Below are positions 50,748 through 58,864 of a stretch of 64,000 nt of DNA, one piece after another. The notes below the pieces were generated by a model that had not been told where the DNA came from, made no database searches, and worked only from the letters and a program-made list of their open reading frames with translations. The position numbers were made by a program, and so were the translations under genes. The first letter of the stretch is position 1; every line of letters starts with the position of its first letter. This DNA comes from Pseudomonadota bacterium (GTDB lineage: Bacteria; Pseudomonadota; Gammaproteobacteria; Burkholderiales; Methylophilaceae). The stretch is from contig JAKOVB010000067.1 in NCBI GenBank assembly GCA_029782295.1, forward strand, positions 270,441 through 334,440, read 5' to 3'.

Positions 50748-51265
50748 TGATCAATTTATTTTTCGACACCGAGTTTACCCATATCCAGGAGCCGCTGGAT
50801 CCGACGCCTCCTGGCCTGGTGTCTGTCGGTGTGATCTCGGGAGATGGCGAGCGCCGCTTTTACGCAGAGAATGCCGACATGCAGGCTGAAATGTTTAGTG
50901 ATTTCACCAAGGAAACCGTCGTGCCCCTGCTTGAAGGTGGAGACGCCAGAATTCCCTATGTAGAGATCGCACATCGCCTGAAGTCCTGGATCGAAGAGTT
51001 CGATGGCGAGGTCAAGATGTGGTCTGACGCGCCATACTGGGACTGGATGCACATCAAACACCTCTTCGATACCCATGGCTGGCCAGCCAATCTGGTTCAG
51101 AAGCCGATTGCCCTGGCATTTGCCAGTTCGATCCAGACTACGAGATTCAAGGCGGCTGTGGAAGACATTTTTAGGTCGAATCATAGCCTGCGACGCCATC
51201 ACGCGCTCGATGACGCGATCGTCAACCGCCAGGCATTTGCCCGGGCGACAGCAAGAAGATACTAA
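50747..51265 (+). CDS. DEDD-type 3'-5' exonuclease-like protein, copy 2
   Basis: A 172-residue paralogue of the preceding gene: MINLFFDTEFTHIQEP, then MWSDAPYWDWMHI and SLRRHHALDDAIVNRQAF. The catalytic Asp-x-Glu and the terminal His and Asp are conserved. The start overlaps the previous stop by one base. Together with copy 1 it could form a heterodimer. A perfect 17-bp hairpin begins 3 bases after its stop. Confidence 0.82.
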   Translation: MINLFFDTEFTHIQEPLDPTPPGLVSVGVISGDGERRFYAENADMQAEMFSDFTKETVVPLLEGGDARIPYVEIAHRLKSWIEEFDGEVKMWSDAPYWDWMHIKHLFDTHGWPANLVQKPIALAFASSIQTTRFKAAVEDIFRSNHSLRRHHALDDAIVNRQAFARATARRY

Positions 51266-51268
51266 ACG

Positions 51269-51308
51269 GATAGCCAGCTACTAGATAGCCGTCTAGTAGC
51301 TGGCTATC
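51269..51308. repeat. Perfect 17-bp inverted repeat (hairpin) between exonuclease and phosphatase genes
   Basis: The arm at 51269-51285 (GATAGCCAGCTACTAGA) is the exact reverse complement of 51292-51308, around the 6-base loop TAGCCG. No T run follows, so it is not a simple terminator. It lies directly after the exonuclease stop and 21 bases before the next ATG; it could act as an RNA processing site, attenuator or recombination site. Confidence 0.9.
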
Positions 51309-51329
51309 TAGTAGTTATAGGAGATTTAA

Positions 51330-51797
51330 ATGCCAGTTGAGAGAGTTTTATTCGTCGGCAAGCATGCCGCCGAATCCAACATGCCCTGGCCGGACTGGGC
51401 TGTCATCAGCATCACGGATTTTGACGGCTATGGCACAGCTGATATCAAGAAAGGCTGGCACTCCATTCTACGAGTCGCATTCCATGACGTCGATCCGGCC
51501 CGAACGTCAGATGAGCCGGATGTCGAGATGACTGCTGATCACGCCAGACAGATTGTTGAATTCGTGCGCAACCTGCCGACGGATGTCAAAGGCGTCATGG
51601 TCCACTGCCAGGCCGGGGTCTCACGGTCGGCTGCTGTCGCCAAGTGGATTGCGGGGGAATTCAGGATACCGTTTGACGGGCGGTATGACCGGTATAACCG
51701 GCATGTTTATAAACTTCTTGTTGAGGTTGGGAAAGCTAAGAAAACACAAAATGTTTCGGCATTTGCGGTTAGTGCGGTCTTGAAAATTGGGAACTAA
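51330..51797 (+). CDS. Dual-specificity/tyrosine phosphatase-like protein, copy 2
   Basis: A 155-residue paralogue of the gene at 49774. P-loop MVHCQAGVSRSAAVAKWIAG; FHDVDPARTSDEP upstream. TAGGAGA lies 5 bases before its ATG. A C-terminal tail of about 20 residues (KKTQNVSAFAVSAVLKIGN) is not in copy 1 and becomes AT-rich, marking the end of the cassette. The hairpin upstream may set its expression separately from the exonucleases. Confidence 0.83.
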   Translation: MPVERVLFVGKHAAESNMPWPDWAVISITDFDGYGTADIKKGWHSILRVAFHDVDPARTSDEPDVEMTADHARQIVEFVRNLPTDVKGVMVHCQAGVSRSAAVAKWIAGEFRIPFDGRYDRYNRHVYKLLVEVGKAKKTQNVSAFAVSAVLKIGN

Positions 51798-52000
51798 TTG
51801 TTTTTAATCACATGGCTGGGGGCATCATGAGGTTTCGAAAAATAAAATGATTTGTGAGCACATCCATCCTGTTCGTTTGTTGCGACCACTCCAGAAGTTT
51901 CTGTCTCAAAGCTGCAGTAAGTTATTGAATGTCTATTTTGCCGAGCATTAGCTGGGCTGGTTTCTGCAGAGTGATCCCTAAGTCTGCTAAGAAGTTTCAT
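51794..52000 (-). CDS. Possible small protein (68 aa)
   Basis: A minus-strand frame whose ATG (52000) follows AGGAG at 9 bases, a good ribosome-binding site. The 68-residue product (start MKLLSRLRDHSAETSPANAR) shows no domain and overlaps the preceding phosphatase gene only by 4 bases at its end. Evidence is limited to the start signal and open frame, so this is tentative. Confidence 0.35.
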   Translation of the reverse strand: MKLLSRLRDHSAETSPANARQNRHSITYCSFETETSGVVATNEQDGCAHKSFYFSKPHDAPSHVIKNN

Positions 52001-52178
52001 TATCTATTTCTCCTATTCATGCTATTACTATCGCAAAGTTATATTGCACTTTTAATGCAATCGCATTTTTCGGTTCATGTTTGAAATTCAAATATCGGGC
52101 ATCATCGTGATGCGAGAATATGATCGTTGGTCTACAATCCATTGGTAAATCATCGCAAAGGATTAGGGGTTTGCTCTT
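51798..52178. other. AT-rich intergenic region between the cassette and gspG
   Basis: This 381-base stretch is AT-rich, unlike the cassette. Besides the tentative 68-residue frame on the minus strand, no gene, terminator or RNA element was recognised. It must contain the gspG promoter near 52100-52160. Confidence 0.45.
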
Positions 52179-52607
52179 ATGGGAATTGTTATAAATCATA
52201 AAGTTAAAAATTCTGGCTTCACCCTTCTTGAACTGTTGGTGGTGCTGGTCATCCTTGGCTTGCTGGTGGGGTATGTGGCGCCAAAATATTTTGCCCAGTT
52301 AGGTAAGTCTGAAGTTAAGACGGCGCGTGCACAAATCAATTCTCTGGAAAAGGCGCTTGATCAATATCGTCTTGATGTCGGCCATTACCCGACAACAGAC
52401 CAAGGGTTGGCTGCACTCAATACACGTCCTGCCAACGAACCAAGGTGGGCTGGACCTTATTTGTCGAAGGCGGTTCCCAATGATCCCTGGGGTCGTCCAT
52501 ACATCTACAAATGCCCAGGTGAACATGGCGAACTTGATCTTTCATCTCTGGGTAAGGATGGTCAGGCTGGCGGGGAAGACGATAACATCGATATTGTGAA
52601 CTGGTAG
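52179..52607 (+). CDS. gspG: Type II secretion major pseudopilin GspG, isolated copy
   Basis: A 142-residue prepilin. The motif NSGFTLLELLVVLVILGLLV gives cleavage after Gly with Glu at +5. The C-terminal half is typical of GspG: HYPTTDQGLAALNTRP, then AGPYLSKAVPNDPWGRPYIY and the calcium-site region LGKDGQAGGEDDNIDI. Other gsp genes are absent. It lies between the accessory cassette and an IS element near the exopolysaccharide genes. Confidence 0.95.
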   Translation: MGIVINHKVKNSGFTLLELLVVLVILGLLVGYVAPKYFAQLGKSEVKTARAQINSLEKALDQYRLDVGHYPTTDQGLAALNTRPANEPRWAGPYLSKAVPNDPWGRPYIYKCPGEHGELDLSSLGKDGQAGGEDDNIDIVNW

Positions 52608-52752
52608 TTTTCGACATTTCGCCATGGGTTCCATGACTTGAGCCCATGGTATTTGCATTTCCAAGATCAACATGAGTCAGCGATTGTGCATGCTGATTAT
52701 TTATCGGATTTGCGCGGCAAACCTCGCCATTCATGGCGTGGAAGGATAGTGC

Positions 52753-52785
52753 GATGTGAAGTCGGCTCGATGCCGATTTCACATC
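52753..52785. repeat. 14-bp hairpin at the tnpA 3' end
   Basis: GATGTGAAGTCGGC (52753-52766) pairs with GCCGATTTCACATC (52772-52785), one G-T or mismatch position, around loop TCGAT. It touches the stop of tnpA and may be a terminator or part of the left end of the IS. Confidence 0.75.
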
Positions 52786-53198
52786 TATTCTGGTGTTCGC
52801 TGCTGTTCGATATATTGCTGAATCACAGACAGCGGAGCTCCGCCACAGGATGCGGCAAAGTAGGATGGCGACCACAATACATCCCTCCAGTACCGCTTCG
52901 CGATGTCGGGCCGATCCTTTCGCAGTAACCGGCTCGACACGCCCTTCAGGCTGTTCACCAGGGCCGACAGTTGCACGTTCGGCGGATATTCGACCAGGAG
53001 GTGCACATGGTCGTCTTCACCATTCATTTCTACAAGTGTGGCACCGGCCTTTTCGCATACGCGTTCAAAGTGGCCGCGTAAGTACTCAATAGCGACGGCG
53101 TCGAAGACATGTCGCCGATACTTGGTCACAAAGACCAAGTGCGCGTGCAGCGAGAAAACGCAATGACGGCCAGTACGAATTGCTTGACTATTATCCAT
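52785..53198 (-). CDS. tnpA: IS200/IS605 transposase TnpA (Y1 family)
   Basis: A 137-residue protein from ATG 53198; the frame is open slightly further upstream but would overlap tnpB. HUH motif in GEDDHVHLLVEYPP, N-terminal HLVFVTKYRRHVF and catalytic Tyr in VIQQYIEQQ near the C-terminus. It cuts and joins single-stranded DNA at the hairpin ends for transposition. It is divergent from tnpB. All catalytic residues are present. Confidence 0.95.
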   Translation of the reverse strand: MDNSQAIRTGRHCVFSLHAHLVFVTKYRRHVFDAVAIEYLRGHFERVCEKAGATLVEMNGEDDHVHLLVEYPPNVQLSALVNSLKGVSSRLLRKDRPDIAKRYWRDVLWSPSYFAASCGGAPLSVIQQYIEQQRTPE

Positions 53199-53207
53199 AG
53201 ACCAATT

Positions 53208-54437
53208 ATGGTACAAGCCATGAAGCGGCGTCAAGCATATAAATTCGAGCTAAAGACCAATGGTGCACAAGCGCGCCAGATGCGTCGCATTGCCGGAACT
53301 TGCAGAGCCGTCTTCAATCGAGCTTTGGCGCTGCAAAAAGAACATCATGAGGCCGGCGAGAAGTTTATCAACTACGTCGCGATGGCCAAGCATCTAACAG
53401 CCTGGCGCAATAGCAACGAAACATCCTGGATGGCAGATGCACCAGTGCACCCGCTGCAACATGCGCTGAAGGATCTGGAAGCTGCCTACAAGAACTTCTT
53501 CGCCGGGCGCGCGGACTTCCCGCGATTCAAGAGGAAGGGCCAAGGCGACAGCTTCCGCTACCCGGATCCGAAGCAATTCAATATCGACCAGGCGAACAGC
53601 CGCATCTTCCTGCCGAAGATCGGCTGGGTGCGCTATCGCAACAGTCGCGAGATACTGGGCAATGCCAAGAACATTACAGTCAGCCAGGCGAACGGTAAGT
53701 GGTACGTCTCAATCCAGACCGAGCGCGAAGTCGATCAGCCTGTACCGCAGGCGACTTCAACGGTCGGCATCGATATGGGCATTGCCCGCTTCGCTACACT
53801 GTCAGACGGCGCTTTCCTTGCGCCACTGAACAGCTTCAGGAAGCACGAGCAACGCCTGGCGCGCTACCAGCGTGCCATGAGCCGCAAGGTTAAATTCAGC
53901 AGCAACTGGAAGAAGGCCAAGGCCCGCGTCCAGAAGATCCACGCCCGCATCGGAAATATCCGCCGCGACTATCTGCACAAGGCCACGAACACGATCAGCA
54001 AAAACCACGCTGTTGTGTTCGTGGAAGACTTGAAGATACGCAACATGAGCAAGTCGGCGGCGGGTACGATCGAAGCGCCGGGGCGTAACGTGTCGGCCAA
54101 GTCCGGCCTTAATAAGGCCATCCTCGACCAGGGCTGGTTCGAGTTCCGCCGTCAGCTGGAATACAAGCTGACGTGGAACGGCGGACAGCTCATCGCTGTA
54201 CCGCCGCAATACACGAGCCAGACGTGCCCGTGCTGCGGCCACGTATCGAGAGATAATCGGCAGACGCAAGCGAAGTTCGGGTGTGTCGATTGTGGCTTTG
54301 CGGAGAATGCTGATCTGGTCGGCGCCATCAACATTAAAGCGGCCGGACTGGCCGTGTTAGCCTGTGGAGAGGCAGCGCAGTCAGGCGCCTCGATGAAGCA
54401 GGAACCCACTGAGGAGACTACGCATGCAGTCGCGTAG
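53208..54437 (+). CDS. tnpB: TnpB, RNA-guided endonuclease of IS605 family
   Basis: A 409-residue protein from ATG 53208 (ATG 53220 is the other candidate). N-terminal helix-rich domain with AGTCRAVFNRALALQKEHHE. RuvC-like residues counted from ATG 53220: Asp185 in GIDMGIARF, Glu269 in FVEDLKIRNM and Asp365 in ENADLVGA; a zinc ribbon lies between (TCPCCGHV; GCVDCGFA). TnpB cleaves DNA guided by an RNA from the element's right end, helping the IS to persist. With the catalytic triad and zinc ribbon intact it may be active. Confidence 0.95.
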   Translation: MVQAMKRRQAYKFELKTNGAQARQMRRIAGTCRAVFNRALALQKEHHEAGEKFINYVAMAKHLTAWRNSNETSWMADAPVHPLQHALKDLEAAYKNFFAGRADFPRFKRKGQGDSFRYPDPKQFNIDQANSRIFLPKIGWVRYRNSREILGNAKNITVSQANGKWYVSIQTEREVDQPVPQATSTVGIDMGIARFATLSDGAFLAPLNSFRKHEQRLARYQRAMSRKVKFSSNWKKAKARVQKIHARIGNIRRDYLHKATNTISKNHAVVFVEDLKIRNMSKSAAGTIEAPGRNVSAKSGLNKAILDQGWFEFRRQLEYKLTWNGGQLIAVPPQYTSQTCPCCGHVSRDNRQTQAKFGCVDCGFAENADLVGAINIKAAGLAVLACGEAAQSGASMKQEPTEETTHAVA

Positions 54438-54870
54438 CTCGGTAGGAATCCTCGGCCTTCAGGCCGGGGAGGATGTCAAGTCCGCAATACCTAAGGGTGT
54501 TGCTTAAATGCCAACTTTCTCAAAATGCTTATGCATAAATGCCAGTTCGGGTGTTGCATCAGCCATTTCAAAGCTATAATTTCCTACTAAAACTCTTTTA
54601 GAGTAAATACTTTGGTGTGAAATCTTACAAGTTACATGAAATATGTAACTGTCTCTTGGCAGTACAAATAGGTTTTTGCCATTTTGATATGGCTCGTTGC
54701 GGGGCTCTGATTCTGGACGTTGCCCCGAGTGACACCCTGTCCTGAAGTAAGAGGGATGTTTGCCGTTATTGGTTAAAGCTGATGATGTGTGATATCCGTT
54801 TGAGCTTTCGGCGCATGGCGTGGTTCGAAGGTATGGATTTTGTGTGGTGGGGTTTTCTATTTCAAGATTC
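54438..54870. other. Region holding the IS right end and the epsL promoter
   Basis: This 433-base stretch starts with the IS right-end hairpin (54451-54473), where the TnpB guide RNA 3' part would be encoded. The remainder is unremarkable. A minus-strand 122-codon frame (54504-54872) has no domain or ribosome-binding site and is not called. Confidence 0.5.
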
Positions 54871-56073
54871 ATGACATTGTTGCGTTTGGCATTGTTCGCG
54901 TCATTGGGGCCAATGGCAAATTACGCCTGTGCGGAAGGTCAGATTGACCTGAAGCCCTATGTCATGGGGGCTTATACCTACGATGACAATGTTTTTCGCT
55001 TGGCATCCAAGGACCAGGCTCGCCTGATCCTGGGCAACGAGGCCATGTCGGATCGCATGGCATTTGCCGAGGCCGGAATCAACGCCAATTTCAGGATAAG
55101 CCGGCAGACCGTGCTTGCCCAACTTGGGGTAAACAAGACGAAATTTGATCGCTTCGGGTTCCTCGATAATGAGGGAAACAATAAAAAATTAGCCTGGAAC
55201 TGGGTGCTTGGGAACCATCTGGGTGGGGAATTAAGTATCAGTGAAACCAAGGCTATGGGAGGGTTTAATGAAATACGAAATCCTCTCTTGAATATGCGGA
55301 CGACCCAGGTCAAGCGTGCCAGTATTAACTGGGATTTTCATCCGAGTTGGCGCCTGCATTTAAGTCATACCGAGACGGATTTGACGAATGGCCTTGAAAC
55401 TTATCGGAGGCTCGATCGCAGTGATGAAGCGAATGAGGGCGGCTTGCTATTTAAAACCTCGGAAGGTAATAGTATTGATTTGACCGCCAAGCAAACGGAT
55501 ACCAACTATCCAGCAAGGGACAGCTTCTCTGCACTGGTGTTCGGTAACAAGCATCAGCAGCGTGAACTTGGCGTTAATGTGACATGGCATGCAACAGGCA
55601 AAATGATTTTTAATGGTCGGCTTGGAAGCGTGGAGCGAACCTACGCTGAATTGTCCCAGCGTAACTCCAAAGACTGGACAGGCCAACTGAATGTGACGTG
55701 GCAACCGACAGAAAAAACATCATTGATCGCTGGAGCCTCGCATGACAGTTACGCGATTGATGATCTTGCTGCCACGTATGTCCAATCGGAAAAGCTGACT
55801 TTCATGCCAATCTGGAAGCCGACATCCAAACTTGGGCTTCAAGGGAATCTGGTTTATGAGAACAGGAGTTATCAGGGAGATCCCGGGTTTGTCCTTGGCG
55901 GTGGGCCGCAGAGGGAAGAAACCCAGAAAACTGCAGCATTGACGCTCAGTTACGATCCTTACGAAAAGATCAAAACGCAATTGACTGCCCAAAAGATTAA
56001 GCGGGATGGAAATGTGGCTGGGTATGTTTATGAGACCAATTCGATTATGGCGAATGTGCGTGTTGATTTCTGA
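54871..56073 (+). CDS. epsL: Exopolysaccharide outer membrane protein EpsL
   Basis: A 400-residue protein from ATG 54871; a signal peptide spans about 1-23 (LLRLALFASLGPMANYACA). The mature sequence starts IDLKPYVMGAYTYDDNVFRL, the recognised EpsL motif, and consists of repeated beta strands ending in SIMANVRVDF with a terminal aromatic residue. EpsL is a predicted outer-membrane barrel of the exosortase-B-associated exopolysaccharide locus. Its position at the head of the eps region fits. The barrel role in export is by family inference. Confidence 0.88.
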   Translation: MTLLRLALFASLGPMANYACAEGQIDLKPYVMGAYTYDDNVFRLASKDQARLILGNEAMSDRMAFAEAGINANFRISRQTVLAQLGVNKTKFDRFGFLDNEGNNKKLAWNWVLGNHLGGELSISETKAMGGFNEIRNPLLNMRTTQVKRASINWDFHPSWRLHLSHTETDLTNGLETYRRLDRSDEANEGGLLFKTSEGNSIDLTAKQTDTNYPARDSFSALVFGNKHQQRELGVNVTWHATGKMIFNGRLGSVERTYAELSQRNSKDWTGQLNVTWQPTEKTSLIAGASHDSYAIDDLAATYVQSEKLTFMPIWKPTSKLGLQGNLVYENRSYQGDPGFVLGGGPQREETQKTAALTLSYDPYEKIKTQLTAQKIKRDGNVAGYVYETNSIMANVRVDF

Positions 56074-56080
56074 TTCCTCC

Positions 56081-56629
56081 ATGTATTCATTCATGCAACA
56101 GCAAGATCGACTCCGCATCTGCATTGCTGGGTATGGCAGAACTAAAGCCGGCCTGCACCGATCTTACATTTCGTCACGTGGATTTACCCTGATCGAACTG
56201 GTGATTGTGATTGTCATTTTGGGGATCCTCGCTGCAACTGCATTGCCACGATTTATTGATATGGGATCGGAAGCGCGTGTTGCCAAACTGCAGGCCGCCA
56301 GGGGGAGTGTGGTGTCAGCTGCATCGATGGCTAATGCTGCCTCCATCAGTCGCGGGCTGCAACCCAATGATCCAGTTACTGTTTCAGGTGCAACGATTAC
56401 CATGTTGTATCGATATCCAACTGCAAATGCCAATGGGATCGTAAGTGCTTCCGGGTTGCAGGCGACTGATTATCAGTTCACTGCGGGAAGTCCGGCAGAT
56501 CCTCCCAATACTTTGGTCGTGAGTGTGGTGGGGGCAAAAAATTCTTCTCTCTGTCTTTTCAGATATGCAAGCCCAATTGTGGCGGATGGGGATATTTGGA
56601 TTTCGAGCACGGTAGAAAGTGGTTGTTAG
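56081..56629 (+). CDS. Type IV pilin-like protein with a long leader
   Basis: A 182-residue protein from ATG 56081 (ATG 56093 is another candidate). The class III motif SSRGFTLIELVIVIVILGIL is canonical, but 34 residues come before it, much longer than usual. The body (ALPRFIDMGSEARVAKLQAA; GDIWISSTVESGC) resembles MSHA/pseudopilin-type pilins. It is eight bases after epsL. A pilin within an exopolysaccharide locus may help secretion or attachment. Confidence 0.83.
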   Translation: MYSFMQQQDRLRICIAGYGRTKAGLHRSYISSRGFTLIELVIVIVILGILAATALPRFIDMGSEARVAKLQAARGSVVSAASMANAASISRGLQPNDPVTVSGATITMLYRYPTANANGIVSASGLQATDYQFTAGSPADPPNTLVVSVVGAKNSSLCLFRYASPIVADGDIWISSTVESGC

Positions 56630-56755
56630 ATATCTTTTTTATCGAGCGAGTGATAATTAGTTATCGATTAAAACTAAAAAAATGGTAGTGTTTTAGATCA
56701 TCATCTCTTAACATTCTCCTCGTATAAATTAACCAAGAGTTCACTGGGTAGGCAT

Positions 56756-57391
56756 ATGAGGAAAGTTGGGCTGATTCTTACGACGGTCTTGCTGGGGTAT
56801 GCGGCGAGTGTTCATGCTGCGCTTGGTGAGACTGTTGTTACATTTGAAGACCGTTCCTCGTTTTTAGATGTGTTGTCGAATGGTTATCAAGGCTTCAGTT
56901 GGGGGGCGGCGACCTATACCCTTGACTGGGCTACAAACGGCTACGGTAGTACCGGATATCAATTCGGTGCGACATCAGGAAATAAAGTAGCCTTCAGCAG
57001 TGACTCTTCCGTTTCAATCGACTGGCTTGGAGTAGGTAAAGTCGATTTTGTCTCAGCCAACTGGACCGCTGCGTTCCAGAATCATGCCCTCAGTTTTGAA
57101 GGTTGGTCCGATGGCGTTAAAAAATATGATTCCGCAAGCTTCGAGATCAGCAAGTCGACGCCCGTGAATATTGCCCTCAACTGGCTTGGTATCGATCGGC
57201 TGGTCGTTAAAAACTCGGTTTCTGGGTACGGCTATCAATGGGTCATGGATGACTTTACCTATGTCAGCGCTGTCCCTGAGCCATCTTTAGGCCTGCTTTT
57301 TGCTTTTGGAATCATGAGCATCTTTGGATTTAGGAGATATCAAACTCATGGGCATCGCAAAACCGTAAGTAATTTTGAGTTGCTATGCTAG
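56756..57391 (+). CDS. PEP-CTERM protein 1
   Basis: A 211-residue exported protein: signal peptide about 1-22 (LILTTVLLGYAASVHAA), then beta-rich domain, and the C-terminal sorting signal VPEPSLGLLFAFGIMSIFGF followed by RRYQ. PEP-CTERM proteins are cleaved and anchored or released by exosortase. The mature domain (FEDRSSFLDVLSNGYQGFSW) resembles secreted PEP-CTERM proteins of unknown function. It lies beside two more such genes and the eps locus. Confidence 0.88.
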   Translation: MRKVGLILTTVLLGYAASVHAALGETVVTFEDRSSFLDVLSNGYQGFSWGAATYTLDWATNGYGSTGYQFGATSGNKVAFSSDSSVSIDWLGVGKVDFVSANWTAAFQNHALSFEGWSDGVKKYDSASFEISKSTPVNIALNWLGIDRLVVKNSVSGYGYQWVMDDFTYVSAVPEPSLGLLFAFGIMSIFGFRRYQTHGHRKTVSNFELLC

Positions 57392-57464
57392 GGGTAGTGA
57401 TGGATTGGATGTTCTATCGTTGAAGTCTTTATCGTTTTTTTGAATTATCTCAGAGGAACTAAAA

Positions 57465-57959
57465 ATGAATAACATTAAAAAATTGTTGGTATCGGTTGCG
57501 CTGCTTGGCACAACAAGTTTCGCGGCGGCAGCTGACCAGAATCTTGGCGCGATTGCCGTAGGGACCATGAAGAGTTTCAGTTCTGCAACTCCTGCAGGCG
57601 CTTCCTTTCTGGATACTATCTATTTCAGCCTGACTTCTCAGGGTACCACCAGTGCTGGCGTGGGCACCCTGAACTATACAGTGGCAGGCACATCCATTCT
57701 GGGTATTGATAACCTGAGTCTGGCTTTGTATGACAGTGCGAATGTGCAGCGAGGGAACGGTCTGGATTTTACGATCAATTCATTGTCGGCCGGCGATTAC
57801 TACTTGAAGGTGCAGGGGCTGACTACAGGGCTTCAGGGTGGTTATTATGCAGGAAGTATCAAGGTTTCGCCTGTACCTGAACCGGGGACGATGGGGATGA
57901 TGGCGACCGGTCTGATGCTGATGGCAATGGTGATGTACCGTCGTCGCGATGCAAGCTAA
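57465..57959 (+). CDS. PEP-CTERM protein 2
   Basis: A 164-residue exported protein: signal peptide about 1-23 (LLVSVALLGTTSFAAAA), beta-rich mature part, and the C-terminal signal VPEPGTMGMMATGLMLMAM followed by YRRRDAS. AGAGGAAC precedes ATG 57465 at a good distance. The mature part contains GTMKSFSSATPAGASFLDTI and SAGDYYLKVQG, typical of the FxDxF-type PEP-CTERM family. Function unknown; surface location predicted. Confidence 0.9.
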   Translation: MNNIKKLLVSVALLGTTSFAAAADQNLGAIAVGTMKSFSSATPAGASFLDTIYFSLTSQGTTSAGVGTLNYTVAGTSILGIDNLSLALYDSANVQRGNGLDFTINSLSAGDYYLKVQGLTTGLQGGYYAGSIKVSPVPEPGTMGMMATGLMLMAMVMYRRRDAS

Positions 57960-58059
57960 CTGACCCTGTTCTTTGGCTGCAGTTTGTAATCAAAGGAAAT
58001 GCCCTGCGCCAATTAGCCGGGTGGGGTTGCTCCAGCGTTGCGTTAATGCGTTCTGAAAT

Positions 58060-58737
58060 ATGACAAATCCCAACTTGGTTAATTCACTCGTCCTGAAAAC
58101 AATCCCAATGTTTTCGGGCCTTTCGGATGAGGCGATCGGCCGCCTCGTCAATATGCTTAAACACCGGCATGTGAGGAAGGGAGAAGTGATTGTTCATGAG
58201 GGTGAGGATGCGGATTACTTTTATCTGATCCTGGCTGGCAAGGCAAAAGTCATCATCAAGAATGCCGATGAGCGTGAATTTATTATCAGTTTCCTGAAGC
58301 CCGGTGAGTTTTTTGGTGAGATGGGATTGCTGGATGACAAGCCGAGAGCTGCTTCGGTGATTGCAATGACACCTTGTGAACTGCTTCTGGTGGCGAAAAA
58401 GGATTTTGATGTTTTCCTGTCGAGTAATTATGAAATTACCCGATACATGCTGAGAAGCTTTGCACATCGGATGCGTTCGGTAATTCGCAAGATTGAAAGT
58501 CTTGCAATGATGGATGTGTACGGGCGGGTGGCACGAATACTGCTCGATAATTCGGAAATGGTCGATGGTGAATTGGTTTATCAGTACCGGATGTCCAAAC
58601 AGGAATTCTCAGAAATGGTGGGGGCCTCACGGGAAATGGTAACCAGGGTGCTCAAGCATATTGAGGAAGAAGGCTTTATCGAGAATCGTGATGGAAAGTT
58701 GATTATCCATAACGATATTCCCAGCCATAAGCAGTAA
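58060..58737 (+). CDS. Crp-type cyclic-nucleotide-binding transcriptional regulator
   Basis: A 225-residue protein. The N-terminal barrel has KPGEFFGEMGLLDDKPRAAS, the phosphate-binding cassette of CRP with conserved Glu and Arg, so it probably binds a cyclic nucleotide. The long helix and the winged helix follow: MSKQEFSEMVGASREMVTRV then LKHIEEEGFI. No cysteine cluster. It lies between PEP-CTERM genes at the entrance of the eps operon, so it is a candidate regulator of that locus; the ligand (cAMP or c-di-GMP) is unknown. Confidence 0.9.
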   Translation: MTNPNLVNSLVLKTIPMFSGLSDEAIGRLVNMLKHRHVRKGEVIVHEGEDADYFYLILAGKAKVIIKNADEREFIISFLKPGEFFGEMGLLDDKPRAASVIAMTPCELLLVAKKDFDVFLSSNYEITRYMLRSFAHRMRSVIRKIESLAMMDVYGRVARILLDNSEMVDGELVYQYRMSKQEFSEMVGASREMVTRVLKHIEEEGFIENRDGKLIIHNDIPSHKQ

Positions 58738-58864
58738 CCGGTTTGATTGTTTTGAGCCAGAGCGCTGCACCATGGTTGTGCCATTTTAGCCAGTCATGCT
58801 CTGTTTCGGATCAACTTGGCATGGCATTTGATTAATGCCGAAATTATTTTTAGGGGTGCTTGTG

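Larger units (their letters stand above)
52715..54478 (+). mobile_element. IS200/IS605-type insertion sequence with tnpA and tnpB
   Basis: A Y1 transposase (minus) and a TnpB gene (plus) are divergent with only about 10-20 bases between the starts, the IS605 layout. A left-end-like hairpin CGCCAT-TC-ATGGCG lies near 52726-52739, and a right-end-like hairpin CCTCGGCC-TTCA-GGCCGGGGAGG lies near 54451-54473. The exact boundaries could not be fixed; these elements make no target duplication. Both reading frames look intact. Confidence 0.82.

Noticed and set aside
47372..51797. CRISPR array or toxin-antitoxin interpretation of the cassette
   Set aside because: No spaced repeats are present and none of the genes has a toxin or antitoxin pattern; the products are phosphoester hydrolases.
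54504..54872. 122-codon minus-strand frame between the IS and epsL
   Set aside because: No ribosome-binding site, no domain, and its start codon lies on the epsL start; likely chance.
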